DNA of 64,000 nucleotides. It comes from Pseudomonas sp. Fl4BN1. Its GTDB lineage: Bacteria; Pseudomonadota; Gammaproteobacteria; Pseudomonadales; Pseudomonadaceae. The notes below the pieces were generated by a model. That model was not told the DNA's origin. It was given only the letters and a program-made list of their open reading frames with translations, and did no database searches. Location: NCBI RefSeq assembly GCF_009908285.1, contig NZ_JAAARM010000005.1, forward strand, positions 186,001 through 250,000. The letters run 5' to 3'. Shown one piece after another: positions 16,176 to 26,069 of the stretch; position 1 is the first letter of the stretch, and every line of letters begins with the position of its first letter. The position numbers and the translations under genes are program-made.

Positions 16176-17357
16176 ATGGGCCTTATAGCAGTCGACATCG
16201 CCACCATCGGCCGGATCAGTGCAGTCCCGGCGATGCTCCAGGTCATCCGGGAAATGACCGGTTTGCGCTTCGCCGCCGTGGCCCGGGTCACCGAGCACTC
16301 CTGGCACGTCTGTGCCGTACTCGATCAGTTGGACTTCGGCCTCAAGGTCGGCGGCGAACTGGATGTGGTGACCACCCTGTGCCACGAAATCCGTGCGGCC
16401 CATGTTTCGGTGGTGATCGACAAGGCCAGTGAAGACCCGCTTTACCACAACCATCACACCCCGCGCCTGTACGGCTTCGAAAGCTATATTTCGGTTCCGG
16501 TGTTTCGCACCGATGGACGTTTTTTCGGCACCATCTGTGCCCTCGACCCGAGTCCTCTGCCCCTCAAGGCCAGCGCTATCCAGAGCACCATGGAGTCCTT
16601 CGCGCGCTTGCTGTCGCTGCAGATCGAAGCCGAGGAAAGCCAGCAACAGACCGAAGCGGCCTTGCAACAGGAGCGGCATACCGCCGAGTTGCGCGAGCAG
16701 TTCATCGCCGTGCTCGGCCACGACCTGCGCAACCCGCTGTTCGCCATCAACGTCGGGGCCGAACGCCTGTTGCGCAAACACCAGAGCCCCGACACCGATC
16801 CCCTGGTGCAGCATATCCTGGCCTGCAGCAACCGTGCCGCGCAGTTGGTGGAGGATGTCCTGGACTTCGCCAGAGGCCGCCTGGGGCCGGGCATTACCCT
16901 GGACCTGGCGCCCTGCCCCGACCTGGAACAGGTGCTGCGCCATGTGATCGCCGAAGTGCAGAACGTGCACCCACAGCGCACCATCCAGTGCCGGATCGAC
17001 GATCTGCAGGGTATTCACTGCGATCGCCAACGTATCGCCCAGTTGCTCTCCAACCTGGTGGCCAACGCCATCTGCCATGGTACGGCGCAAGGCGTGGTGG
17101 AGGTCGAGGCAGAGCAGCAGTCTGAACAGTTGGTACTGCGAGTGAAAAACCAGGGACTGATCCCCGAGCAAGTCCTGCCCCGGTTGTTTCAGCCCTACTC
17201 ACGCCCGGTCAGCGACACACCCCAGGCCGGACTTGGCCTGGGGTTGTACATTGCCCAGCAGATCGCCCAAGCCCACGGGGGACAATTGGAAGTGGTCTCC
17301 AACCCGCAGCAAGGCACCGTGTTCAGTTTCAGCCTGCCACTGACTCTGAAGGCTTAA
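16176..17357 (+). CDS. GAF-domain sensor histidine kinase
   Basis: A 393-aa soluble kinase. Residues 15-155 are a GAF domain (VIREMTGLRFAAVARVTEHSW to FGTICALDPSP); a dimerisation helix with the phospho-acceptor His182 in VLGHDLRNPLFAIN follows, then a HATPase_c domain with the N box LLSNLVANAICHG and the G2 box AGLGLGLYIAQQIAQAHGG. There are no membrane segments, so the GAF domain must sense a cytosolic signal or partner. No response regulator is adjacent, so it is an orphan kinase. The stop overlaps the convergent gene by 4 bp. Confidence 0.9.
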   Translation: MGLIAVDIATIGRISAVPAMLQVIREMTGLRFAAVARVTEHSWHVCAVLDQLDFGLKVGGELDVVTTLCHEIRAAHVSVVIDKASEDPLYHNHHTPRLYGFESYISVPVFRTDGRFFGTICALDPSPLPLKASAIQSTMESFARLLSLQIEAEESQQQTEAALQQERHTAELREQFIAVLGHDLRNPLFAINVGAERLLRKHQSPDTDPLVQHILACSNRAAQLVEDVLDFARGRLGPGITLDLAPCPDLEQVLRHVIAEVQNVHPQRTIQCRIDDLQGIHCDRQRIAQLLSNLVANAICHGTAQGVVEVEAEQQSEQLVLRVKNQGLIPEQVLPRLFQPYSRPVSDTPQAGLGLGLYIAQQIAQAHGGQLEVVSNPQQGTVFSFSLPLTLKA

Positions 17358-17797
17358 GCCCTGGTACTGACCAAGGATCCCGAAGTGCTGCCACTGGAGT
17401 CCTGCAGTGCCTGGAGCAAGGCCGCTGTAGCGGTCTGCAAAGACGCACTGGTGCTGGCCACCTGAGACTGCGCGGCCGCCACTGCAGCGGCCTTGGCATC
17501 AGCGCTTTGCTGCTTGCTTTGGGCCGCCTGCAACTGCTGTTGCTGCTCCTGCAGTTGCTTTTGCAGCTCGGCGACCTGCTTGCGCAACGCCTTCACCGAA
17601 TCGCTGCTCGAATCCTCGCTGCTGGCACTGCCGCCCGCAGCCGCGCCCCCTGCCGCCGGTGCCTTGCCGCTAGCGCTGGCGGTGGTCGTGCTGCCAGTGG
17701 TGGTAGCGGAGGTCTCGCTGGTAGCGCTGCCGGCGATACTGGTCTTGGTCGGGCTGACCTGGGTCTGGTTGATCGAGATCGAAGTGATGCTGACCAT
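17354..17797 (-). CDS. Low-complexity coiled-coil protein, FlxA-like
   Basis: A 147-aa protein. The first 70 residues are Ser/Thr/Ala/Gly-rich with no hydrophobic core; residues 75-110 form a clear coiled coil (VKALRKQVAELQKQLQEQQQ) and the tail is again Ala/Ser/Gln-rich. The combination recalls FlxA-like family proteins, which are poorly understood and sometimes flagellum-linked. No signal peptide. The ATG at 17797 is preferred over the longer frame from 17851. It lies just downstream of the MCP gene on the same strand. Confidence 0.65.
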   Translation of the reverse strand: MVSITSISINQTQVSPTKTSIAGSATSETSATTTGSTTTASASGKAPAAGGAAAGGSASSEDSSSDSVKALRKQVAELQKQLQEQQQQLQAAQSKQQSADAKAAAVAAAQSQVASTSASLQTATAALLQALQDSSGSTSGSLVSTRA

Positions 17798-17905
17798 GGC
17801 ATGTGTCCTGATACGGGAAGATACCCGATCATCGACAAACGCCCCAGCCATTTGAGAGTGATCGTGTATCGGCCTGGTAAGCAGGCCGATACAGGAAGAC
17901 CGACC

Positions 17906-19531
17906 TCAGGCGCTCAAACGCGCCGTCACCTCGTTCAGTTGTGCCGACAGGCCATGCAGATTGCGGCTTGCCGCTTCAGTGCGCTGAACGTTGTCGAGAT
18001 TGGTACTGGCAATGGAGGTGATCTCGGTGAGGTTGCGGGAAATATCCTCGGCCACCGAGGTCTGTTCCTCGGCAGCGGTCGCGATCTGCCGATTCATGTC
18101 GCGAATCGCTTCCACCGCCTCGGTGATGCGTTCCAGCATGGCCCCGGCCTGGGTCACCTGCTGCACACTCTGCTCGCTGCGGGACTGGCCACTCTCGATG
18201 GCCTGGGCCGCGTCCACCGCCCCGGTCTGCACGGTCTGGATGATCTGGTTGATCTCGGTAATCGAGGCGGCGGTGCGCTGGGCCAGGCTGCGTACCTCAT
18301 CGGCGACCACCGCAAAACCACGCCCGGCTTCTCCGGCCCGGGCGGCTTCGATGGCGGCGTTGAGGGCCAGCAGGTTGGTCTGTTCGGCGATCCCCTGAAT
18401 CACTTCCAGCACCTTGCCGATACGCCCACTGTCGGCTTCCAGACGACGGATCACCGAGGCGGTGTTGGCGATCTCGCCACGCATCTGGGTGATGGTGTGG
18501 ATGGTGCTCTGCATCACCTGCTCACCCTGCTGCGCCGACTGGTCGGCATCGTCCGCTGCGCGTGCGGCATCGGCAGCATGGCGCGCCACTTCCTGGGCGG
18601 TGGCGGACATCTCGTTCATCGCCGTGGCCACCTGATCGGTGCGGCTGAACTGCTCGTTGGTGCCCTGGGACATCAAGGTGGCGATGGAGTTGAGCTCGCC
18701 ACTGGAGCTGTCTAGGTCCGAAGCGCTGCGCTGCAGGCTGCTGAAGGTCTGGGCGAGGAAATCGCGCAAGGTATTGGCGGCCATCGCCAGCTTGCCCAAC
18801 TCATCCTGGCGCTCGCTGGCCACCCGCTGGGAGAACTGCCCACGGCTGAGCTGCGCAACATAATCGATCAACTCGCGGATCGGCTGCACCAGGCTGCGGT
18901 TGACCAGCCACAGGCTGAGCAGACCGATCAGCAGGCCAGAAGCGAGCATCACCAGGATGCCCAGCCACACCGTACGGTCGGCCGCTGCGCTGATCTCTTG
19001 CGATTGCTGTTCGCCGTGCTTGCGCAACTCGGTCACCAGCTCGCTCATCTGCTCGCTGGCAGCCCGGTCCACGCCCTTGACTGCGGCGTCGCCGGCACTC
19101 GGATCAGCCCCGCCCGCAACATAGGCATCACGCCCCTTCTGATAGGCCGCAGCCAACAGCCGGTGCTCCTCCGCCAGACGCTGTACCCGGCTCTTGAGGA
19201 CTGCATCGAGCCCCGGGGTCTGCGCCAGCTGACCAAGGATGTTCTGCACATCCCGCTGACGATCTTCGAACAGCTGCCAGTACTTGTTCATCTCCTGGGG
19301 CTGCTTGCCCCGCAGCAGCACGTTCTTCCACTCCTGCACCTGACTCTTGAATTGCAGGTTGGCCTCATCAATCAACTGCGAACTGTGCAGCGGGCCCTCG
19401 ATCAACTGGCGGTAGCTCTGCACGCCACCGGACAGCAAGTGAAAGCTCGCCAGGGCGATCAACAGCATCGCCAACAGGCTACCGCTCAGCAGGGCAAGAA
19501 TTTGCGCTCTCAGGGATTTTTGCAAAAACAT
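17906..19531 (-). CDS. Methyl-accepting chemotaxis protein (periplasmic helical sensor)
   Basis: A 541-aa transducer. TM1 ([20 protein letters not shown]), a roughly 150-residue periplasmic helical domain, TM2 ([20 protein letters not shown]), a HAMP region ([20 protein letters not shown]) and the full cytoplasmic signalling hairpin with tip [20 protein letters not shown]. The sensor domain looks like a helical-bundle type with no recognisable ligand pocket. I start it at 19531 ([11 protein letters not shown]), typical for this class; a longer frame to 19711 is unlikely. There is no C-terminal CheR pentapeptide. No chemotaxis operon is adjacent, as is usual for Pseudomonas MCPs. Confidence 0.92.
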   Translation of the reverse strand: MFLQKSLRAQILALLSGSLLAMLLIALASFHLLSGGVQSYRQLIEGPLHSSQLIDEANLQFKSQVQEWKNVLLRGKQPQEMNKYWQLFEDRQRDVQNILGQLAQTPGLDAVLKSRVQRLAEEHRLLAAAYQKGRDAYVAGGADPSAGDAAVKGVDRAASEQMSELVTELRKHGEQQSQEISAAADRTVWLGILVMLASGLLIGLLSLWLVNRSLVQPIRELIDYVAQLSRGQFSQRVASERQDELGKLAMAANTLRDFLAQTFSSLQRSASDLDSSSGELNSIATLMSQGTNEQFSRTDQVATAMNEMSATAQEVARHAADAARAADDADQSAQQGEQVMQSTIHTITQMRGEIANTASVIRRLEADSGRIGKVLEVIQGIAEQTNLLALNAAIEAARAGEAGRGFAVVADEVRSLAQRTAASITEINQIIQTVQTGAVDAAQAIESGQSRSEQSVQQVTQAGAMLERITEAVEAIRDMNRQIATAAEEQTSVAEDISRNLTEITSIASTNLDNVQRTEAASRNLHGLSAQLNEVTARLSA

Positions 19532-19803
19532 CGAGGAAATCTCATAGCAGGGATAGAGCAGGCCCGATGGGGCTTGCGTAGGTTCTGACATCCCTGTCAG
19601 GCACATTCGAGGCGGATCGACTGCGTATTGCATGTGAGCGTGATCGGCACCCGCGAAATAATCTTGAGCGCCGCCGACCATCGGTATGTCACGGCCCATG
19701 GTGCACTTCAAAACGTCACAAAACTGTCAAAGAGCCTTGCCATGATGGGGTCCAAGTGAACCGGTGAAATTCGCGCCAGGCACTGTCCCTCCTGCGAGAC
19801 CCC

Positions 19804-20826
19804 ATGAATCACAGCATCGACCAGAGTCACCGCGATTCCGATCTGTTTGGCCTGCTCTACGGTTTCAGCTTTCGTAGCGGTGAACGCGGCCGTGAACTGG
19901 ATTCCGCCAAGGCCCTGCAAGCCCTGCAACAACCGCAAGACAGCAATGAATTCCTCTGGCTGCACCTGAACCTGGCCCACGCTGCCTGCGAACGCTGGAT
20001 GAAGGCCCACCTGCAACTGCCGGACGAGTTCTTCGAAGCCCTGCACGAAGGCTCGCGCTCGACCCGTATCGAACATGTCGACTCGGCTCTGCTGGCAGTG
20101 GTCAACGACGTGGTGTTCAACTTCAGCAGCATGGTCTCCTCGGACATCTCCACCCTGTGGGTCTGCGTGCGCAGCAACCTGATCATCAGCGCCCGCCTGC
20201 AACCGCTGCACTCGGTGGACAAGCTGCGCTCATCGGTCAAGGCCGGGGAACGCTTTCGCTCACCCCTGGAACTGCTGGCGCACCTGCTGCGGGACCAGGG
20301 CGAAGTGCTGACCCAGATCGTGCGCAAGACCAGCCTCAGCGTCGACCAGATCGAAGACCAACTGCTGGCGGCAAGGGTCTCCAGCAACCGGGCGGAACTG
20401 GGGGCCATGCGCCGGGTGCTGGTACGCCTGCAACGGCTGTTGGCCCTGGAGCCGGGCTCGCTGCTGCGCCTGCTGAACCGCCCGCCGCAATGGCTGCAGA
20501 AGGAAGACGTCAAGGAGCTGCGCAAGTCCACCGAAGAGTTCGCTCTGATCATCAACGACCTCACGGTCCTCGGAGAGCGGATCAAACTGCTGCAGGAAGA
20601 GATCGCCGCCAACCTCAACGAACAGACCAACCGTACCCTGTTCACCCTGACCGTGGTCACGGTACTGGCCTTGCCGATCAACATCATCGCCGGTTTCTTC
20701 GGCATGAACGTCGGCGGTATTCCCCTCTCCGGCGACCCGGAGGGTTTCTGGATCCTGGTGGCGCTGGTGGCCACCTTCACCGTGATTGCCGGACGCTGGG
20801 CCTTCCGCAAGCGTCAGGACTACTGA
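19804..20826 (+). CDS. zntB: Zinc transporter ZntB (CorA family)
   Basis: A 340-aa CorA-superfamily channel. A large cytosolic N-terminal domain with a long helix (about residues 150-270) is followed by two C-terminal membrane helices with the signature FFGMNVGGIPL between them. The N-terminal block LLYGFSF with WLHLNLAHAACERWM is typical of ZntB rather than CorA, so zinc flux is the best prediction. The gene stands alone, followed by a REP pair. Confidence 0.9.
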   Translation: MNHSIDQSHRDSDLFGLLYGFSFRSGERGRELDSAKALQALQQPQDSNEFLWLHLNLAHAACERWMKAHLQLPDEFFEALHEGSRSTRIEHVDSALLAVVNDVVFNFSSMVSSDISTLWVCVRSNLIISARLQPLHSVDKLRSSVKAGERFRSPLELLAHLLRDQGEVLTQIVRKTSLSVDQIEDQLLAARVSSNRAELGAMRRVLVRLQRLLALEPGSLLRLLNRPPQWLQKEDVKELRKSTEEFALIINDLTVLGERIKLLQEEIAANLNEQTNRTLFTLTVVTVLALPINIIAGFFGMNVGGIPLSGDPEGFWILVALVATFTVIAGRWAFRKRQDY

Positions 20827-20836
20827 AACTCCCCCC

Positions 20837-20919
20837 TGTAGGAGCCGGCTTGCCGACGAAGGCGAGCACAAGGCCGGCGGCTGGTTCAAGGGCCTCTTCG
20901 CTGGCAAGCCAGCTCCTAC
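20837..20919. repeat. Paired inverted REP elements
   Basis: TGTAGGAGCCGGCTTGCCGA near 20837 and its inverse TCGCTGGCAAGCCAGCTCCTA ending near 20919 form the classic Pseudomonas REP doublet (REPIN-like), separated by about 40 bp. It lies between zntB and the phosphate transporter gene and may act on mRNA 3' ends. Confidence 0.85.
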
Positions 20920-21070
20920 GCGATGATTGCGATGGCCGCCATGATGGCGGCGGGCTCGAACGGATCAACGGAACGGCTCAATCGCGTAAACACTGACCTG
21001 AGGCAGTCTCCCTGTAACATTTGGCAACGATCATGGGTGACACTCCTTCCAGCAACAGGATTGTCCAGCA

Positions 21071-22681
21071 ATGGCCACCCCGTCCCTGACTGCCGCATCC
21101 CCCAGCCTTGACGTCAAACCGCATCTGGATAAAAAGAACGGACCGTTTGCCCTGGTGATGTTCTTCGCCGTACTCGCCATGGGCTTGCTGTTTACCGCCT
21201 ACAGCCTGGTGCACGACATGCACGAACTGGGCGCCACGGTCACCACCTGGACCCCGTTCCTGCTGTTGGGCGTGGCCTTGCTGATCGCCCTGGGCTTCGA
21301 GTTCGTCAACGGCTTCCATGACACCGCCAACGCCGTGGCGACGGTGATCTACACCCACTCGCTACCGCCGCAGTTCGCCGTGGTCTGGTCCGGCCTGTTC
21401 AATTTTCTCGGGGTGTTGTTGTCCAGTGGCGCGGTGGCCTTTGGCATCATCGCCCTGCTGCCGGTGGAGCTGATCCTGCAGGTTGGCTCTTCCTCCGGCT
21501 TCGCGATGATCTTCGCCCTGCTGATCGCCGCGATTCTGTGGAACCTCGGCACCTGGTGGCTGGGGCTGCCGGCGTCCTCGTCCCACACCCTGATCGGCTC
21601 GATCATCGGCGTTGGCGTGGCCAATGCGCTGATGCATGGCCGCGACGGCACCAGCGGCGTGGATTGGAGCCAGGCCACCAAGGTCGGCTACGCCCTGCTG
21701 TTCTCGCCGCTGATCGGCTTCCTGTTCGCTGCCCTACTGCTGTTGGCCCTGCGCCTGTTCGTCAAGAACCGTGCACTGTACAAGGCACCCAAGGGCAATA
21801 CCCCGCCCCCCTGGTGGATTCGCGGCCTGCTGATCCTGACCTGCACCGGGGTGTCCTTCGCCCACGGCTCCAACGATGGCCAGAAAGGCATGGGTCTGAT
21901 CATGCTGATCCTGGTGGGCACCCTGCCCATGGCCTACGCCCTGAACCGCACCATGCCCGCCGACCAGGCACTGCAGTTCGCCGCCGTGGCCGAAGTCACC
22001 CAGCAGGCCCTGGTGAAAAGCGCCCCGCAAGCGGCCCCGGCCGAGCCCCGTGCGGTGCTCTCCGAATACATGCGCACTAAAGAGGCGACGCCTGAGCTGA
22101 TCCCGGCCCTGGCCGCCCTGGCCGGAGCCATCGGCAGTGAAGTGAAGGGTTACGGCTCGCTGGCCAAGGTCCCGGCCGAAGCCATGGGCAACGTGCGCAA
22201 CGACATGTACCTGACCAGCGAAGCCATCCGCCTGATGGACAAGAACCAGGTCGGCCACTTTGACCAGGACACCCAGGACAAGCTGCAGCTGTTCAAGCAA
22301 CAGATCGACAACGCCACCCGCTTCATCCCGCTGTGGGTGAAGATCGCCGTGGCCATCGCCCTTGGCCTCGGCACCATGGTGGGCTGGAAACGCATCGTGG
22401 TGACCGTTGGCGAGAAAATCGGCAAGACCCACCTGACCTACGCCCAAGGCGCCTCGGCAGAAACCGTGGCCATGCTGACCATCGGCGCGGCCGACATGTT
22501 CGGCCTGCCGGTGTCCACCACCCACGTACTGTCCTCGGGGGTGGCCGGGACCATGGTGGCCAACGGCGGCGGGTTGCAGATGCGCACCATCCGCAACCTG
22601 GCCATGGCCTGGGTGCTGACGCTGCCGGCAGCGATCCTGTTGTCCGGCAGCCTGTACTGGCTATTCACCCAACTGTTCTAA
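21071..22681 (+). CDS. Inorganic phosphate transporter, PiT family
   Basis: A 536-aa inner-membrane metal-phosphate:H+ symporter. The duplicated PiT signature is present: GFEFVNGFHDTANAVATVIY near residue 75 and SFAHGSNDGQKGMGLI near residue 265, plus PVSTTHVLSSGVAGTM near the end. Ten or more hydrophobic segments flank a cytosolic loop of about 120 residues. This is the constitutive low-affinity phosphate uptake route in most bacteria. No Pho box is evident in the 240-bp region upstream, which includes the REP pair. The gene ends before the convergent permease. Confidence 0.9.
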   Translation: MATPSLTAASPSLDVKPHLDKKNGPFALVMFFAVLAMGLLFTAYSLVHDMHELGATVTTWTPFLLLGVALLIALGFEFVNGFHDTANAVATVIYTHSLPPQFAVVWSGLFNFLGVLLSSGAVAFGIIALLPVELILQVGSSSGFAMIFALLIAAILWNLGTWWLGLPASSSHTLIGSIIGVGVANALMHGRDGTSGVDWSQATKVGYALLFSPLIGFLFAALLLLALRLFVKNRALYKAPKGNTPPPWWIRGLLILTCTGVSFAHGSNDGQKGMGLIMLILVGTLPMAYALNRTMPADQALQFAAVAEVTQQALVKSAPQAAPAEPRAVLSEYMRTKEATPELIPALAALAGAIGSEVKGYGSLAKVPAEAMGNVRNDMYLTSEAIRLMDKNQVGHFDQDTQDKLQLFKQQIDNATRFIPLWVKIAVAIALGLGTMVGWKRIVVTVGEKIGKTHLTYAQGASAETVAMLTIGAADMFGLPVSTTHVLSSGVAGTMVANGGGLQMRTIRNLAMAWVLTLPAAILLSGSLYWLFTQLF

Positions 22682-22791
22682 GGGCTCCGCAACCGCTGCC
22701 GCCTGCGCCCCACCGTAGCAAGGACGCCCGCGGTTCGGCAGCAGAGCAGCAACCAGGGCCCTCCGGGCCTTATCGCAACCGGAGCCAGTGG

Positions 22792-24114
22792 CTACACCGA
22801 CTCCGCTAGCCTTGCGCGAATGCGGCTCGACAGGCCAGCCTGCAGGGCAAAGGCCAGGATCCCGGTCAGCGGCGCCGAGAAGCTCGCCAGGCCGCCTCCC
22901 GCCCACATCAGCATCAATCCCAGGGCCGTGCCACCGAACCAGGCCGTGAGCCCCACTGGATTGAACGCCGAGACACTGTCGATGGCCGCGACCTGGGTGC
23001 GCCCCAGCAGGATCTGCGCCAAGGCCACACCGACCCAGGCGACCACGAAGATCCCCTGATACGCCAGGGCCTTGAGCAGATAGGCGAACACATCCGCCAG
23101 CATCAAGCCGTAGACAATGATCCCCACCGCCACCGCCCACATCAGGTAGGAGCCGCGCACGCCGAAGCGGCCGAAAAACGCCTGCATGTTCAGGGTCGCC
23201 AGGTAGTAGTTGGCTGTATTGATCCGGGTCTGGGTGGCCCAGACGAACAACAGCCCCCACAAGCCCATCAACTGCAGGATGGCCATCACCACCGAGACTT
23301 CATTCAGTGCACCTTCATGGGGAATACTGCTCACCAGGTAGATCCCCGCAGCGCCATTGAGCAAGAAGGTCACCGCGTAGAACGGCATGCCGAAGTTCCA
23401 GCGGCCATGGTAGGCGGCGTCCTCAGGCTTGCCGAAACGCGCGTAGTCGAAGGTAAAGAGCATCAGGATCCATACCCCCATGTAGGCCACGAAGCAGTCC
23501 CACCAGCCTGAACCACTGGGACTCGCCGGACCGAAATCCAGCCATTGCGGCTGATAGCCGTAACGAGCGACGGACAAGCCCACGGCGAACAGCAGCCCCC
23601 CCAGGTACACCGGCAGCAGCACACCGTTGAGCTTGTCCAGCCAGTGCTGCACGCTGCCAAGGATCAGCGGCACGCTGTAGGCCACCACCAACAGCGCGGC
23701 CAGTGGATACAGCAGTTGCGGGTACAGGTGATGGAGCGCCACGGCAATCACCGAGCCTTCGAACACCGCGTAGTAGATCGCCGTGGAGAAGAAGATCAAG
23801 GTCGCCAGGCAAGCCCCGCTGCTGCCGAACAACAGCCGCGAAAACAGCGCCACCGAGAGCCCGCTACGCATCGCGAAGCGGCTCAGCACACTGTTCACCA
23901 GGCCGTAGCTGATGACCGATAACAGCATGCCGATCAGCGCGTTGCGGGCACCGTAGGACAGGGCCAGGGAGGCACCGACCACGATGTAGAACATCGCGCT
24001 GCACACCGCCCACCAGGCCATGGTCAGGGACAGCCGGCCCATGCGTGCCTCACTCGGCACGGCAACGCTGGCCGGGGCCTGCCCGGTTTGCTTCGATTGC
24101 GATAAAGCTGCCAT
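22792..24114 (-). CDS. NCS1-family purine/cytosine/allantoin-type permease
   Basis: A 440-aa secondary transporter with about twelve membrane segments. Features include MAWWAVCSAMFYIVVGASLAL in TM1, the glycine-rich YGARNALIGMLLSVISYGLV, and SRLLFGSSGA; overall layout is the nucleobase:cation symporter-1 family (cytosine, allantoin, hydantoin). It is the last gene of the minus-strand PxpABC-like cluster, 111 bp after the PxpC-like gene, and probably imports the compound that cluster attacks. The substrate cannot be read from sequence; a cyclic amide is an inference from the neighbours. Confidence 0.85.
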   Translation of the reverse strand: MAALSQSKQTGQAPASVAVPSEARMGRLSLTMAWWAVCSAMFYIVVGASLALSYGARNALIGMLLSVISYGLVNSVLSRFAMRSGLSVALFSRLLFGSSGACLATLIFFSTAIYYAVFEGSVIAVALHHLYPQLLYPLAALLVVAYSVPLILGSVQHWLDKLNGVLLPVYLGGLLFAVGLSVARYGYQPQWLDFGPASPSGSGWWDCFVAYMGVWILMLFTFDYARFGKPEDAAYHGRWNFGMPFYAVTFLLNGAAGIYLVSSIPHEGALNEVSVVMAILQLMGLWGLLFVWATQTRINTANYYLATLNMQAFFGRFGVRGSYLMWAVAVGIIVYGLMLADVFAYLLKALAYQGIFVVAWVGVALAQILLGRTQVAAIDSVSAFNPVGLTAWFGGTALGLMLMWAGGGLASFSAPLTGILAFALQAGLSSRIRARLAESV

Positions 24115-24225
24115 ATGCGTGAACTCCAGAACCAATCAAGGGTTGAAGCGCGGGCAGCCGTCACCGCACCGAAGTGCGGCGTTGGCGTACCGTTTGGCAG
24201 AGCCCGCGCGATGCGGCGGGCAGAG

Positions 24226-25200
24226 TCAGGAAGGAAACAGTTTGCTCAGACAGCTGAGCTTTTTCTTATAGGAGCGCCGGGCTTCGAGCGCTTCTTCCAG
24301 GGTCACCGCAATGAAGCGGGCCTTCTGGTTGGGTTGCATCTGGCCAATCAGGTCGAGGTCGGCGCTGATCACCGTGCCAATCATCGCGTAACCGCCACCG
24401 GACACCGCATCGCGGTGCAGGACAATCGGCTCGAGCCCGGCGGGCACCTGGATCGAACCGATCGGGTAGCAGCTGTCGACGATGTTCGACGGATCGGAAC
24501 CGGCGCCGAACGGTTGCTCCCGGGGCTGGAAGCTCAAGGCGCTCCCCCCCTTGAAGCGGTAGCCGATGCGGTCCGCCTCCGAACCCACGGTCCAGGGTTC
24601 GGCGAAGAAGCTGGCCTTGGCCACGTCGCTCAGGCGCTCGTAGTAAAGACCCGGTACCACTCGCAGGGTGATTTCACCGCCCAGGGCTTGGCGCAGGGCC
24701 ATGGGCAGGCTGGCACCGGGACGACTCTTGCCGTGGTCGACACCCACCGGCAACTCATCCCCGACCGCCAGCCGCCGCCCCTGGAAACCACCCAGGGCAC
24801 CCAGCGCGTAGGTGGAACGGCTGCCCAGTACCAGCGGCACATCAATGCCGCCAGCCACCGCCAGATAGGCCCGGGCCCCGGCCTTGGGAAAATCGAAGCG
24901 CAGCACTTGCCCGGCCTTGACCGCGAAGGCGGTGTCCAGGTGCATGTCCACGCCATCGAGCTTGGGCGTCATGTGCGCGCCGCAAACCGCTACCAGGGCA
25001 TCTTCGCTGAACTCAAGCTCGGGACCGAGCAAGGTGCATTCCAGCCCCGCAGCACCCGCCGGGTTGCCCACCAACTGGTTGGCCGCACTCAGGGCGTACT
25101 GATCCAGGGCGCCAGACGGCGGAATACCCAGGTGATAGAAACCTTCACGACCCAGGTCCTGCACCGATGTGGCCAGGCCCGGTTTGATGACCTTGATCAT
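24226..25200 (-). CDS. PxpC-like / biotin-dependent carboxyltransferase family protein
   Basis: A 324-aa soluble AHS2 (KipA, urea amidolyase) domain protein: IKPGLATSVQDLGREGFYHLG, SGALDQYALSAANQLVGN, RAYLAVAGGIDVP and the C-terminal DAVSGGGYAMIGTV. In E. coli, PxpC joins PxpA and PxpB to open 5-oxoproline with ATP. In urea carboxylase the same domain pair is the carboxyltransferase. Here the biotin carrier and biotin carboxylase genes are next door, so the second role is plausible. The start overlaps the stop of the PxpB-like gene by 4 bp, so the subunits are translationally coupled. Confidence 0.85.
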   Translation of the reverse strand: MIKVIKPGLATSVQDLGREGFYHLGIPPSGALDQYALSAANQLVGNPAGAAGLECTLLGPELEFSEDALVAVCGAHMTPKLDGVDMHLDTAFAVKAGQVLRFDFPKAGARAYLAVAGGIDVPLVLGSRSTYALGALGGFQGRRLAVGDELPVGVDHGKSRPGASLPMALRQALGGEITLRVVPGLYYERLSDVAKASFFAEPWTVGSEADRIGYRFKGGSALSFQPREQPFGAGSDPSNIVDSCYPIGSIQVPAGLEPIVLHRDAVSGGGYAMIGTVISADLDLIGQMQPNQKARFIAVTLEEALEARRSYKKKLSCLSKLFPS

Positions 25201-26069
25201 GCCAGCACCTCCTGCAGCGACTTGGGATAACCGACCGGGTCGGCAAGAAAGGCATCCAGGGAAAATTCCACCTCACGGATGCGCAGGTCGAAGCGCCCGG
25301 CCTCCACTTCGGCCACTGCCTGGTCGTAAGCCTCACGGTCGATCGGTTTGAACTGCACGATGTCCCCCGGACGGAAGAACACCATGTGCGCCTTGAGATA
25401 AGCCAGTTGCTGCTGCGGGTCGTAGATCGGTGCCGGGGTCACCCCGAACATCTGATAGCCACCGGCACCGCGCACCGAGTAGATGCAACCGAAACAGCCG
25501 CCGTGGCCCAGGGTCAGTTTCGGCGTGTCGGTGCGGGGTCGCAGGTACTTGGGCACCTGCAACTGACGCTCCCGCTCGACCATCTGGAACATGAACGGCA
25601 GGCCGGCGACAAAGCCCACCATGGAGACGAACCAGGGGGCACCGCTGTGGGCCGCGATAAACGCCTCGACGTCCGCCAGGCCGTTGATCCGTGCCGCGTA
25701 CTCAAGGTCAGTGGCGCTGGGGTCCTGGTGCCGGTCGCGAAAACGCATCAGGGTTTCATGGGTCCACGGGTCGTTGTAGAGCACCGGAATTTCGATGATC
25801 CGAGTGTGCAGGCTGCGTTCGGCCACTGCCCCCGCCTCGGCCTGCTGGACCGCCTCCAACAAAGTGTGTGGAGCAATGCGATCCGGGTCGAAACGGATCT
25901 GGAACGAGGCATTGGCCAGGCACACATCCAGCACCCCATCCAACGCCAGGCGCTCCACCGCGCGGGTCACCGCCATGCCCTTGAAGAACGCCTCCAGGGA
26001 CATGCTGTCGCTGACTTCGGCGAACAAGTGCTCATCGGCACCGAAGCTGTAACGGATTGGCTGACTCAT
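25197..26069 (-). CDS. Divergent PxpB-like (AHS1 domain) subunit
   Basis: A 290-aa protein, about 70 residues longer than E. coli PxpB. The AHS1 core is recognisable from residue 95 on: IIEIPVLYNDPW, FVSMVGFVAGLPFMFQM, and GGYQMFGVTPAPIYDP followed by FFRPGDIVQFKPI. But the usual G-x-QTG-x-YP signature is replaced by GGCFGCIYSVRG, with two cysteines, and about 45 extra residues follow the domain. Together these mark a distinct subfamily, not ordinary PxpB. It overlaps both neighbours by 4 bp. It probably forms a complex with the PxpC-like subunit; the substrate is unknown. Confidence 0.82.
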   Translation of the reverse strand: MSQPIRYSFGADEHLFAEVSDSMSLEAFFKGMAVTRAVERLALDGVLDVCLANASFQIRFDPDRIAPHTLLEAVQQAEAGAVAERSLHTRIIEIPVLYNDPWTHETLMRFRDRHQDPSATDLEYAARINGLADVEAFIAAHSGAPWFVSMVGFVAGLPFMFQMVERERQLQVPKYLRPRTDTPKLTLGHGGCFGCIYSVRGAGGYQMFGVTPAPIYDPQQQLAYLKAHMVFFRPGDIVQFKPIDREAYDQAVAEVEAGRFDLRIREVEFSLDAFLADPVGYPKSLQEVLA

